From Monoplex corrugatus (taxonomy: Eukaryota; Mollusca; Gastropoda; Littorinimorpha; Ranellidae): DNA of 64,000 nt. The position numbers and the translations under genes were made by a program. A model generated the notes under the pieces. That model was given only the letters and a program-made list of their open reading frames with translations. It was not told the origin of the DNA and made no database searches. Within the stretch, counting starts at the first letter, position 1. Every line of letters begins with the position of its first letter. Shown here piece by piece: positions 1-11,295 of this stretch. The stretch covers positions 28,634,835 to 28,698,834 of the forward strand of contig CM060312.1 in assembly GCA_030674185.1 (NCBI GenBank), read 5' to 3'.

Positions 1-84
1 CCCTGAGATGGTTATCCCCGTCGGCCATGTCACCTGAGGTGGGTGCCGACGTAAAAACTTAACCAAACCAATCAAGTCCCATCC
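1..84 (+). repeat. SINE-2, 3' end (cut by window start)
   Basis: Matches the 3' part of the complete SINE at 41761-42012: both carry GATGGTTATCCCCGTCGGCC, then CACCTGAGGTGGGTG and an A-rich/AATC tail. The tRNA-like head would lie before base 1. Confidence 0.8.
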
Positions 85-119
85 GACACCTTCCCCGACT
101 CAAAACGCCCAAACACACA

Positions 120-157
120 CATATACACACACAGACACAGACAGACAGACAGACAAC

Positions 158-245
<88 letters not shown>

Positions 246-328
246 AACAGTTTTCAACTGATTTGGCTTTTAACAACTTGCAAGTATAATGAAAACACAC
301 ACACACACACACACACATACACAGAGAC

Positions 329-378
<50 letters not shown>

Positions 379-456
379 CAGTTTTCAATTGATTTGGCCT
401 TTAACAACTGGCAAGTATAATCAACGCACACGCACGCCCGCACAAACGCACAAACG

Positions 457-496
<40 letters not shown>

Positions 497-516
497 ACGC
501 ACCACGCACGCACGCA

Positions 517-574
<58 letters not shown>

Positions 575-620
575 ATGATTTTCAAATAATTTGGCCTTTA
601 ACAAACTGCAAGTATAATGA
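120..620. repeat. Three unique-sequence units hinged by (AC)n/(AG)n tracts
   Basis: A roughly 40-bp segment containing ATTTGGCCTTTAACAA and AAGTATAAT occurs three times (about 244-290, 379-421, 573-619), separated by (AC)n, (AG)n and ACGC-variant tracts. The unit-plus-tract has been tandemly copied. Confidence 0.75.
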
Positions 621-1020
621 CAAATGCACTCCGTCCTCACCCCAAAAAATCGCCATATGCCGAATGTTCTGAAAGTGAGACTTTTGGGCATTTCGATCAA
701 TTAATGATGGCCGTCAATGACAGCCTAAACATGGGTCTGTCCCGGGTTTTGTCATCTCCCCAACTTGCCGTTCGGTTTGTAAGTAAACAAGGTAACTGAT
801 GACTGGGTCCGAATGGGTCATGCAACGTATAGATAGCCCCCCTTGGCTTGATGAAATCACTATCGAGTAGAATCGGGAGCTTGTCCGGAGTGTGGCGAGG
901 CACTGGTGCTCTGGGTCCCACCCACACCCTCTTGGGTGTATCTTGTTAAATGACGGCCCTCAATGATAGCTTAAACATGAGTTTGAAAGAGGGCGAAAGC
1001 TGATCCCGACTTAAAGAAAA
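586..1020. other. No gene; short direct duplication
   Basis: A roughly 40-bp segment containing GTCAATGACAGCCTAAACAT at about 701-739 recurs diverged at 946-985. Nothing else recognised. Confidence 0.5.
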
Positions 1021-1023
1021 ATA

Positions 1024-1290
1024 ATATGTATGATGTATGTATGTATGTATGTATGTATGTATGTATGTATGTATGTATTATGTAGTACGTAGTAGTATGT
1101 ATGTATGTATGTATGTATGTATGTATGTGGTGTGTGTATATACACACACATATATATATATACATATCTATCTATATATTTATATAATATATATATATAT
1201 TTTTATATATATACACACACATACATACATATACATACATATATACTCATGTATATATATACAAACACACATATATATATTTATAAATAT
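1024..1290. repeat. (TATG)n, (TA)n and (AC)n microsatellites
   Basis: Tetranucleotide TATG runs with interruptions, followed by TATA/ACAC mixed runs. Open frames here (MYVC, YIYI) are translation of the repeat. Confidence 0.9.
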
Positions 1291-1483
1291 AATATCGGCT
1301 GATTTTTTTTCATTCACATTAATGTAGCTTCATCAATGTATTTTCATGTGTGCGCGTTCACGAAGTGTTCAGATTTCATGCTGTAACTCTACCAAGCATG
1401 TCTTATGCTTCAGATAGACGTTCATGCAGGCGAAAATAAGGGAAGCAATGGGACTAGAAATGAGCCTCATTAATACTAGTAAA

Positions 1484-2420
1484 GCCCAGCAGACAGCTCA
1501 GAACTATATCAGGGCTACATAACCATATAAAACAAAACACAGATGTCTATACACATCGACGGCCCATGGGGGGAAAAAACAACAAAACATGGAAAAGAAA
1601 GTAAAGTACACATACCACACTGCATTCACGCAAGTAATTTAAGGGCATGCCTCTGACGTTGACCATTCCGCTCAATTTATCACCATGGGGATTAAAAAAA
1701 ACACAACAACAACAACAAAAAACATGCCTGAATACAAAAGCACAATATCACTGAGCATACAGAAACGTACATAAAAATTGGCCTGCCACTAAGCAGTTCA
1801 CATTCCTTAGAACTAAAAACGCAACACACACACACACACGCACGCACACACGCACGCACACACGCACGCACGCAAGCACGCACGCACACACACACACACA
1901 CACACGCACACACGACCCAATTATCAATCCGAACAGAAAGTATGCACTTTATGGAAAAGATATAAGCGAATGGACCAGCAAGGCAGAAAATGATAGGAAG
2001 AAATGATAGAAAAGCAAAGGAATAAGGTAGAAACAAAGAAAGTGAAAGAAAAGAGGAAATTTCTAGCACAGAGTTTCTCTATAATTTTCCATTGCTTTTA
2101 TTCTTTCTCCCCATTTATAGTCGTGTGCGTGCGTGTGTGTGTGTGCGGCGCGCGCGCGCGCGTGTGTGTGTGCGTGCGTGCGTGTGCGTGCGTGTGCATG
2201 CGTGCGTGCGTGTGTGTGCGTGCGTGCGTGTGTGTGTGTCTGTTTCAGCGCTTAGATTTGATTTTATCAAGATTTTGCGGTATATAAATATTGTAATTAT
2301 TATAATTATTATTAGAAGGTGGGGATACTATTTATACTAAAAGAGCCCCGGGTATCCCCACTGGGGTGGGGGTGCAGGAGGACACAGGGGCAAGTCAGGG
2401 AGGGGGGGATGTGAGAAGGG
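1484..2420 (+). repeat. Family-5 dispersed element, expanded copy
   Basis: Begins AAGCCCAGC...ATATCAGGGCTA, includes GACGTTGACCATTCC, GAATGGACCAGCAAGGCAGA and AATGATAGGAAGAAATGA blocks, and ends with AGAGCCCCGGGTATCCCCAC. The same blocks in order occur at 27115-27650 (plus) and 36395-35775 (minus). Two AC/GC-rich tracts (1822-1910, 2115-2240) and a LINE-like tail (about 2248-2320) interrupt it. No coding potential seen; probably a non-autonomous element. Confidence 0.7.
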
Positions 2421-2463
2421 TGCAAACATCAGTTTTCAGGTGTTAGGTAAAAGCACATTCTGT

Positions 2464-2466
<3 letters not shown>

Positions 2467-2523
<57 letters not shown>

Positions 2524-2614
2524 ACTCTCTCTCTCTCCTCTCTCTCTCTCTTTCTCTCTCTGTCTGCCTGTCTCTCTCTCTCTCTCCCTCTCTCTCTCTC
2601 TCTGTCTCTCTCTC

Positions 2615-2661
<47 letters not shown>

Positions 2662-3116
2662 ATCTGTCTCTCTCTCTCTCTCTGTGCTGGTCTTATTTCT
2701 CGCAAGATATACTGACAGGGCGTTTTCCCTATAACTCATTCGTTCACACATTCACACTGTATAAAAACATGACCACCATCACAAAAAAAAAAAACCACAA
2801 AAAATCAGTGTGTATGTACACATGCGTGTGTAACAGAGACGAAAAGCGACAAGGAGAGGAGAGACAAAGGGATAAAAGATGGGGCGGGGATGGGGGTGAG
2901 GAGGGGGGCGGGGATAGGGTGGAGGAGGGGCAGGGATGGGGAGAGGAGAGAAGAGGAAGGAGAGCAGAGACAGAGACAGAAGACCAGAGAGAAAGAGAGA
3001 GAGCGAGCGAGAGAGAGCGAGAGAGACGGACAGGCAGACAAACAGACAGAGACAGAGAGAATGTGAGAGAGTGTATACATATGTAAGTCACTAGTGTTTG
3101 TGTGCATACGCGCACG

Positions 3117-3155
<39 letters not shown>

Positions 3156-3176
3156 TGTGTGTGTACGTGTGTGTGT

Positions 3177-3227
<51 letters not shown>

Positions 3228-3330
3228 GTGCGTGTGAGAGAGAGAGAGAGAGAGAAGCATGTATGCATGTTCGTGAGTGAGATGGTAAGAAAGAAAGAGA
3301 GAGGAAGGGGGGGAGGGGAGAGCGCATACA
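2467..3330. repeat. (CT)n, purine-rich and (GT)n tracts
   Basis: (CT)n with variants 2467-2690; GA/GGA-rich 2840-3075; (GT)n with ACGT interruptions 3118-3228; (GA)n 3236-3254. Confidence 0.9.
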
Positions 3331-4120
3331 TGAAAACATGTACTTCCCGACTAACTATAAATCATTAACTAAATGAAACGTGCAGGAATAGACAGTTGTC
3401 ATTTTTCTCTTCAAAAAAAAAACATGAAGGTCTCTATCATCATCCGCCTCTTATTAAACCTCAACCACTGCCATCACCACCACCATCACCATCACCCTCC
3501 ACTTCCGGCATCCTCTGCCACCTGACTGGCTTTCACTGGTGACCGAAAGGTCATTCACATGGCAACTAGTCGACGTGTCGAGTTTGTCAAATGATCAGAG
3601 GCACGAAGAGGAAGATCGTTAACTCTCTATATGGCACATGACATGTCTGTTCTCACAAGGCAGACTACTCACAATGGAAAATGCCATATCAGGATCACGT
3701 GTCGCTTCAATAACAGGCAACAATATTGAAATGAAACGAACAAATGAATGGACCAACAAAGCACACAACTTGAAAACAAAAATAACAACAAAGAAACGAA
3801 ACAAAAAGACACCATAAACGGATGAAGTTGAACCCCAAGACCTCGTCAACATATATAATTTGTTGTGCACGGGCTTATGGCTTATGTTATGGTTATTTTG
3901 GATACTCGCATTCCATGGCATTATTGGTGGCAGCACGAAATTATTTTTATTTGTTAAGAAAAGACATTTTCAGGGAGAGAGAAAAAAACAAGCAAGCAAA
4001 CAAACAAACAAAAAACTACCTAAGTAAATAAGTTTTAAAAAATCAGTACACCCCTACAAAATGAGAAAACATTGTTCACACAGGTCTTCCATGGTGAATA
4101 TTACATTGATTTCTGGATAT
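3331..4120. other. Unique sequence, nothing recognised
   Basis: A-rich non-repetitive DNA with a short CAC/CATCAC run near 3475. A minus-strand AAG / ATT|GTGAGT pair near 3675-3710 would enclose only about 34 bases and is not called an exon. Confidence 0.4.
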
Positions 4121-4121
4121 A

Positions 4122-4130
4122 TATATATAT

Positions 4131-4205
<75 letters not shown>

Positions 4206-4235
4206 CGCGTCGCGCGCGCGCTGCATATATATATA
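4122..4235. repeat. (GT)n with (CG)n block
   Basis: (GT)n from 4131, a GCGCGCGTCGCGCGCGCG block at about 4203-4221, then (AT)n. Alternating purine-pyrimidine throughout. Confidence 0.9.
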
Positions 4236-4479
4236 TATTTACTCAATTACTGATCTTGTTTCAGCAGACCACGTCCCGACACAAAACACTGTAGAGGGCA
4301 TGAGACTGAACAGTCAAACCACAAATCTGTGCACCACTCATACATACGCAGACGGATCAGTGGGGTCGATCAAGGAAAACCCTGATTTATTTGTTCGTTT
4401 TTCAATACTATCGCCTGTTGTTCAAACGATGATGATGATTTTTAATAACAATAATAATGAAAACAATAAAGACGATGAA

Positions 4480-4735
4480 CACTGTTTATGCTGGGTTGAT
4501 GTCTTAGTGAACGAATCCGATTTTGTCTGTATTGCGTTGATGAACTGACATGGCAACCTTTTATCTTATTTCATTTCATTTTATTTTGTTTCATTTTGTT
4601 TTTTTAATTTTATTTTATTTTGAGTTTATTTTATTTCATTTTATTTTTTTGTTCATTTCTTTACGGTGCGATGAGCATTCTCTAACACGGACTGTTTGTG
4701 CTACTTCAATGGAATTATGATTACCGGTGCAATTC
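4480..4735 (+). mobile_element. Family-6 LINE-like 3' tail
   Basis: TTGATGAACTGACATGGCA, T-rich block, TGCGATGAGCATTCTCTAAC and GGACTGTTTGTGCTACTTCA parallel 62740-62960, with shorter relatives near 59670 and 63655. The layout (conserved 3' UTR ending near simple repeats) is that of non-LTR retrotransposon tails; no coding part is left. Confidence 0.5.
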
Positions 4736-4919
4736 TGCAACTGCCGTTCTCTCTATAATATGTCTCTTCACAGGGCTGATACGACACTGACAGATTCAGT
4801 CTACACTCAGATTATCATTTCTATCTATATATTTCATGCCATATCTCTGGACCTCTGCCAGGATGCACTGAACGTCGTAATCACTCAGCATCCACATCAT
4901 CCATGACCAGAACGAAGAA

Positions 4920-5172
4920 GAGTACGAGAGAGAGAGAGAGTCAGACAGACAGACAGACGACAGACAGACAGACATAGAGAGATACAGAGAGAGACAGACA
5001 GAGACAGGCAGCAGAGACAGAGAGAGAACAAGGACAGAGAGACAGACAGAGACAGGCAGCAGAGACAGAGAGAGATACAAGGACAGAGACATAGAGAGAG
5101 AGAGACAGACAGAGAGAGATAGGCAGACAGACAGAGAGAGAGATAAGCCAGACAGACAGACAGACAGGCAGA
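4920..5172. repeat. (ACAG)n/(AG)n compound microsatellite
   Basis: Imperfect CAGACAGA and GAGAGA runs with a repeated higher-order segment containing CAGGCAGCAGAGACAG. Confidence 0.9.
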
Positions 5173-5438
5173 GTTCAGACTTCAACTAATTCATTCATAC
5201 AGCTGTCGACTAAAACATAATCACCAACCCTATCAAAACTTGTTCGTTAAACTGGTACATTTGGTCACAGTCCAACAGACCTCGAATTACGGTGACTACC
5301 TGGTACGGTCCTTCTAAATAGATGTCGGTCTACTTCCAAAGCCGTTTGCACTCGTTGCTTGTACCACACACCTAATCACTGCTTTCCTTCAGTCCTGTTA
5401 GCATGGGGAGGTGGGAGGAGGATGGGTGCACCAGCTAT

Positions 5439-5444
5439 TTTATT
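5439..5444 (-). terminator. Candidate poly(A) signal
   Basis: AATAAA on the minus strand, about 75 bases past the TAG of the candidate terminal exon. Canonical hexamers are frequent by chance; only its position gives it weight. Confidence 0.35.
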
Positions 5445-5517
5445 TTCCAACATGAGAGTTGGGGGTCAGAGGTACCAGACCTGCAGGCGCCTTCTAACAA
5501 ATCTTGGTCACAGTCAT

Positions 5518-5700
5518 CTACATCAACCGAGAATGGCGTTCACAACACAAAGACCCTTCTAGGTGGAGCAGACCCAAGTACTGCATCTCCATAGGATCCT
5601 CCCACTGCTGTGTTTTCACCAACTTCTGCACCATGCGGTCAAAACGACCAGAGAGTTGACAGACAACTCCTCTGACCTCCTCCATGGCAGCCAGCAGGAA
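5518..5700 (-). CDS. Candidate 3'-terminal coding exon, unidentified protein
   Basis: A long T/G/C-rich tract ends in TATGTACAG, then 60 codons are open to TAG. The peptide begins FLLAAMEEVRGVVCQLSGR and continues as a charged amphipathic helix (DRMVQKLVKTQQWEDP), ending in a Cys/Arg-rich tail. No known repeat of the window matches it. An AATAAA lies about 75 bases downstream of the stop. Phase 0 entry means it does not directly follow the phase-1 donor at 29197; other exons would be needed if it belongs to the same gene. No family recognised. It could instead be a chance open frame. Confidence 0.42.
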   Translation of the reverse strand, partial: FLLAAMEEVRGVVCQLSGRFDRMVQKLVKTQQWEDPMEMQYLGLLHLEGSLCCERHSRLM

Positions 5701-5945
5701 CTGTACATACAAACAAAGCAAGCAAGCAAACAAACAAACACACAAAGTGTGCCTGACCACGATGACGGCGACTGAAAGAAGACCTTTCCAACATACGGAA
5801 CGTTTTGCCTTCGTAATCAAGCTTTTTACGTGGCGAAAATGTAAACACTCGATGGTAGCGTGTATCAAAAAAGACCAAAAACATACATAATCAAATTTTC
5901 AACAACTCTGCGGGTGACTTTCATTTACCATGTGAAAATATATCC

Positions 5946-6090
5946 ATGTTTTCAAAATACATATGTTTTATCGTGTATTTTATTTCTGCGTGCACGTTTT
6001 CCAAACAACATGTCATATCATGTATTGTTCCTTTGTGCATGTTTTCCAAAATACTTGTGTTCTATCATGTATTATTCGTTCGTTGTAAGA
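5946..6090. repeat. About 57-bp minisatellite, 2.5 units
   Basis: CATGTTTTCCAAAATACTTG-type unit with TATCATGTATT repeats three times with divergence. Confidence 0.65.
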
Positions 6091-6299
6091 TTGTAATTCC
6101 TCTAAAAATCGTGTTTAACAGCACTGACAAAAGGTAGGATTTTTTCTGTGGCTATATTTATTATAACTTCATGGAAAGAAACTTTAGTATATGTGTATCA
6201 AGTTGTGTGCCTGTGTCATGAAAATACATGATTTTGTAACACCGCCGCTTCGACATCATATCAACGTCTCCCTTAACGGGCCCATCCACTTTCTGGTAA

Positions 6300-6690
6300 C
6301 ACACGAAGTGCTCAATCTGTATCAGCTGACCTTTTGAAGTTCACAGTTCGGAGTTTACTCACGACAGATTCATCTCATCCAGACAATTCCGAAACGCCCC
6401 ACCCAGATCTCCTAGTAATAGTCCGGCAGTCTCCTTGAGCCTGCGCAAAATCCTCTGCACTGGCAAGGTCTTGAAATGAAAAGGGAGGGGGGGGGGGGAA
6501 CTAGACATTTGAAACATTAAGCTGATACTACCACAATGATTAACAATTCAAATGGGCAGAAGAAAAACAAAACCAAATGGGCAGAAGAAAAACAAACAAA
6601 CCAACAAAAGCAAGCCGCTTTTTATACTGTAGGCTGGTACTGAATTCACGACACGAAATACTGAGTCCGCGGCTCTTATCAACATAGCCA
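6300..6690 (-). mobile_element. SINE-4 copy
   Basis: On the minus strand: tRNA-like B-box remnant (about 6620-6690), body with TTGCCAGTGCAGAGGATTTTG, GCGCAGGCTCAAGGAG, GGAATTGTCTGGATGAG and an end near 6345. The body shows an open frame with splice-like borders (see findings). Eight related copies in the window. Confidence 0.7.
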
Positions 6691-7520
6691 GCCTACCCGC
6701 TTAAAAAAAATCAAAATAACCAAACAACCCGCTTAAAAAAATCAAAATAACCAAACATCAGCAAACAACAACAACAAAACTCCAATTTTTGAAGACCACA
6801 TTCTTCATCCAGACCGTTCGAGGTGTGGCCATGTACGGAAGCAGACAAAGTATCAGACACGTACTTATATCATCAAGCATTTGACGCACTGCACTGTCGT
6901 ATGACGGTGTCTGAAAGTGGATTGGTCCCTTTAGTGGTGTGACACGGAGACAAAAACGGCAACAAGGGTGGGGGATGGGATGGGGTTGCAGGGTGCTCAT
7001 GTCCCAAGTCAACAACGTCCACTGTATAGGAGTGGTAAATTAACACGTGGTGACGGGCTCTGTACACAGGTAGCTACATGAACCTGTACAGTCATGAGAG
7101 AGAGGACCCGATTTCAAAATTGTTTTTGGCTAGAGGCATGCATACAGCCTGCCGAGGGCAACTGGTGTGGAGTAAGGTGCAGTCATTCCTACGTTATACT
7201 AAAACCTGCAATTAAGGCATGCCAAGTGACAATCAAACTTACTGAATTATTCAACAAAAAATCTGTTTACACTTCGAAGCACAACTCGATGTTCCATTCT
7301 TTCCTTCCAATAATCTAAATAAAGCTTACAGGGCAAACCATGAACAGGTCGACAGAATTTGAATCCAAGATTTGTGCACAGGATAAGCGTAAAAATTGAC
7401 AGTTTTACAGTCTACCAGTTTTATTGTACACATACCTAAATCTATCCTTTTTTGTGTGTGTGTGTTGACAAGCTAAGTATAATGATTAAGATTTACTTGC
7501 TAGCGAGTTTGCTGAATAGG
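6691..7520. other. Unique sequence, no supported gene
   Basis: A-rich then mixed sequence. A minus-strand stretch around 6850-6930 reads GPIHFQTPSYDSAVRQMLDD after a pyrimidine tract ending AAAG, but borders are ambiguous and no downstream partner fits in phase; not called. Confidence 0.35.
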
Positions 7521-7523
7521 AGT

Positions 7524-7527
7524 CCGC

Positions 7528-7580
<53 letters not shown>

Positions 7581-7612
7581 CGCGTGTGTGTGTGTGTGTG
7601 TATGTGTGTGTG
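7524..7612. repeat. (GT)n-(CG)n-(GT)n microsatellite
   Basis: Alternating purine-pyrimidine run including a GCGCGCGCGCG core. A poly-G run follows at about 7677-7695. Confidence 0.9.
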
Positions 7613-7979
7613 CATTGCTACTTCACCAAACAGAACCTTGACTCTATTTGACTACACTGTGAATGAAGAAAAAAATGGGGGGGGGGGGGGGGGGAGACAG
7701 AAAGTACATTCAGGATTATGAGTGACAGAGGTCGTGAGAAGCAGACACCCTAGCGATAATTCAAGTTGTCGATACTTTCCCCTCAGGCCGTCGTTTTATT
7801 TGCCACCTCACCTGAAACAAACGGTTTAAGCCAATCGAATAACGTCACAGTCAAGTTGGTACGCTGTCACTGAAGAAATCAGACATCCCATGTATGGTAA
7901 ACACTTGCTTTTTGTAAGGGAGGACGTAAATTTAACCAAAAAAACTGCTTTCAAAGACAACCATGAAAATTTACCATAA

Positions 7980-8270
7980 TGATTACTACTACTGCTGCTG
8001 CTGATGATGCTGACGACGACGATCAAGACGATGATAATGACAATGACGATGATGATGATGATTATGATGATAATGATGACGACGACGACAACAACAATAA
8101 CAATAATAACAATAACAATAATAATAATAATGAAATTTTAAAATAATGATAATAATAATGCTGCTGCTGATGATGATGATGACGATCATGATGACGATGA
8201 TGATAATGATGACGACGACAACAACAGTAACAACAACAACAATAATAATAATATGATGGTGATGATGATG
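7980..8270. repeat. Mixed trinucleotide (GAT/GAC/AAC/AAT)n array
   Basis: Blocks of GAT, GAC, AAC and AAT. Two similar sub-blocks (about 7995-8130 and 8160-8260) suggest an internal duplication. Confidence 0.85.
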
Positions 8271-8639
8271 AAACTATAATAAACATAGTAATGATCAAGA
8301 AGATTTTTTTTGCCATTCCATGATTAGTGCTAGGAGCGCCCTTGCGTTAAACCTATGGCACATCAATAAGCTCCAAACAGAAGAACCAGAATAATAATTA
8401 TACAACTACAAAGGCATAAATAGTATGCAAAATGCCAGTATGACAACAATAAATTGAAAATTATGATATACAGGTAACAGAAACGTAAAAACAATCATAC
8501 AGTATACAGGTGCATTCATAGGCGCACTAATATTTTAGAAGATTGATGTTAGTGTACAAAATCATATACACTTGCACTTATGCAAATTATGAACACATAC
8601 ACACACGTACAAGCACACTCACATAAACACACAAAATAA

Positions 8640-8856
<217 letters not shown>

Positions 8857-9694
8857 ACGAGTTGTTGGCCCATGATCATCAAAAGACCGGATTCCCTCTA
8901 ATACTACAACCAACCACCACCCCCACGAGCACCCCATCACAAACCTTATGACCTACACATCCACACCTTGATTTCCTTCACACCTTCAAATGAATAGAGA
9001 GAAAAGCAGAACTGAAAAAGTATTGCACAGGAAAAGGGTCGTGCACTAGGTACAAGCACAGCCCACACAATTTAATTCTACGCTCTACATGTACGTTTAC
9101 AAGGCCGAAGAAGAAATTAGGGAGGGAAAGAGAAGGGGTAGAAGTGTGACAGGGTTGTAAAAGCTTAGAGGGGGGGGGAGAAGATGGGGGGACTGGGAGG
9201 GGGATGGAGAAGATGGCCTATAAAATAAAATTCTAACAAACAAGAAAAAAACAAAAAAACAAACAAAAAACCGTCAACTGTCCCTCTCCCGTTAAAATCT
9301 GGCACCAGAAAACCGCAGACAGTCTTGCTCCATTAGTCAAGCCCAGACCGGTCTAGCCATTTACTTTGTAGTTAAACATAAACGCTTTCACTCAATGACC
9401 CCATCGGCTGTTTTTTGTTGTTGTTGTTGTTATTGTTGTTGTTTTGTTTTTTTATGTATCTTATTATTTTGACATTAATCCTCAGACTTGCTGGCCTTTA
9501 AAACGAAATAGTTGCCGTATTTACCCTTAGTAACCACGGAAACTTGATGCCGCCTGTTCAATTTTTAATACATATACCACCTTAGCGCTAATGAGATATG
9601 ATTACGAATCTGACTTACTAACAGTATCCTCACGTATACTGACATTCTTTTGGTTTTTCTTTCATGTATCCTTTTATTTCACGTAGATGTCTAT

Positions 9695-9695
<1 letters not shown>
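8857..9695. other. Unique sequence, nothing recognised
   Basis: Includes a purine-rich patch (9110-9220) and a (TTG)n run (9415-9445). No open frame of note on either strand. Confidence 0.4.

Positions 9696-9697
<2 letters not shown>

Positions 9698-9774
<77 letters not shown>
9698..9774. repeat. (AC)n microsatellite
   Basis: Near-perfect (AC) run abutting the 69-bp minisatellite. Confidence 0.97.
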
Positions 9775-9776
<2 letters not shown>

Positions 9777-9779
9777 CAA

Positions 9780-10440
9780 TCTCTTCATGCCCACAGCCTA
9801 TCCTCCAGCTTCCTTAACTTTTTCACACCCTCACCCTGGCCTGTCAACCATCTTCTTAACCCTTTCTATCCTCCAGCTTCCTTAACTTTCCCACACCCTC
9901 ACCCAGGCCTATCAACCATCTTCCTTAACCCTTTCTATCGTCCAGCTTCCTTAACTTTTTCACACCCTCACCCTGGCCTGTCAACCATCTTCTTAACCCT
10001 TTCTATCCTCCAGCTTCCTTAACTTTCCCACACCCTCACCCAGGCCTATCAACCATCTTGCTTAACCCTTTCTATCGTCCAGCTTCCTTAACTTTCCCAC
10101 ACCCTCACCCAGGCCTATCAACCATCTTCCTTAACCCTTTCTATCGTCCAGCTTCCTTAACTTTCTCACACCCTCACCCAGGCCTATCAACCAGTTTCCT
10201 TAACCCTTTCTATCGTCCAGCTTCCTTAACTTTCTCACACCCTCACCCAGGCCTATCAACCAGTTTCCTTAACCCTTTCTATCGTCCAGCTTCCTTAACT
10301 TTCTCACACCCTCACCCAGGCCTATCAACCAGTTTCCTTAACCCTTTCTATCGTCCAGCTTCCTTAACTTTCTCAACCCTCACCCAGGCCTATCAACCAG
10401 TTTCCTTAACCCTTTCACTCCTTTGCCCAATCCACCGGCT
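9780..10440. repeat. 69-bp minisatellite, about 9 units
   Basis: Units of 68-69 bp start at 9861, 9930, 9998, 10067 and onward; each holds CCTTTCTATCGTCCAGCTTC and CACCCTCACCCAGGCCTATC. Because 69 is a multiple of three, one frame stays open as a 23-residue repeat, which is not evidence of a gene. Unit parts resemble the terminal repeat of the TTAA-flanked MITE (CCCTTT...TATCCACCAG). Confidence 0.9.
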
Positions 10441-10499
10441 TCCTTAACGCTTTCACTCCCTGACACTATCCTAAAGCTTCCCAGGCATTCCATCATGCT

Positions 10500-10720
10500 A
10501 TCCACACGTTTCTGCATTCCCTTCACAATATCCACCAGTTTCCCACATTCCCTTCACAATATCCACCAGTTTCCCACATTCCCTTCTCCATATCCACCAG
10601 TTTCCCACATTCCCTTCACAATATCCACCAGTTTCCCACATTCCCTTCACAATATCCACCAGTTTCCCACATTCCTTCTCCATATCCACCAGTTCCAGCA
10701 TTCCCTCATCCTATCCATCA
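10500..10720. repeat. 31-bp minisatellite, about 6-7 units
   Basis: Units spaced 31 bp (10517, 10548 and on) with TATCCACCAGTTTCCCACAT and alternating CTTCACAA/CTTCTCCA. Shares TATCCACCAG with the MITE ends and the adjoining array. Confidence 0.9.
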
Positions 10721-10844
10721 GCACCTTGCTAGAAGCAGGTGAATAAGGCGAAACGGTGAAAGGGTTAATGAAACATGGACCCAGCAAAGTCCACCTCCCG
10801 CTTTCCTTCCTTCTCCCCTTTCTTTTCCCCGCCATTTGCGGCCC

Positions 10845-10980
10845 AACATTCCTTGTACCGACCACAAAAACATCCCCCTGTTTCAGCAGCAGTACAGGTG
10901 CAAGTTCCAACCAACATTCCTGTCTCGACTTCTCTACCCAAACACTTCAATGCACGGGTTTTTTCCCCAACTCCCTAACA
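10845..10980 (+). repeat. Dispersed repeat, copy 1 of 2
   Basis: AGCAGCAGTACAGGTGCAAG...ACATTCCTGTCTCGACTTCT is repeated diverged at 12100-12190. No coding content recognised. Confidence 0.6.
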
Positions 10981-10982
10981 CA

Positions 10983-11189
10983 GAGAGAGGGGGGGGGGGG
11001 GGGGGACAGATAGACAGACAAAGACAGACAGACGGAGACGGACAGAGAGAGAGACAGAGAGACAGAGACAGAGAGACAGACAGACAGACGGAGACAGAGA
11101 CAAGAGAGAAGAAGAACAAGAACAAGAACGAGAAGAAAGAAGAAGAGAGAGAGAAGAGAGATGAAGATAGATAACAGACACACAGACAG

Positions 11190-11280
<91 letters not shown>

Positions 11281-11284
11281 AGAA
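10983..11284. repeat. Poly-G, (ACAG)n, AGA-rich and (AC)n tracts
   Basis: Poly-G about 10989-11005, GACAGA-type run to 11100, AAG-rich to 11165, (AC)n 11190-11276. Confidence 0.9.
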
Positions 11285-11295
11285 TATAAAAATTT

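Noticed and set aside
3675..3712. 34-base micro-exon on the minus strand
   Set aside because: Both borders look acceptable, but the exon is tiny, its frame is untestable and it lies beyond the candidate poly(A) site.
6363..6454. Coding exon on the minus strand
   Set aside because: Splice-like borders and an open frame exist, but the sequence aligns with SINE-4 copies at 21.1, 40.9 and 45.9 kb.
6845..6935. Minus-strand exon reading GPIHFQTPSYDSAVRQMLDD
   Set aside because: Acceptor is ambiguous, donor weak, and phase does not fit the 5.5-kb candidate exon.
9687..10447. Secreted or repeat protein with 23-residue units
   Set aside because: Open frame results from a 69-bp minisatellite; sequence composition and MITE relationship argue against coding.
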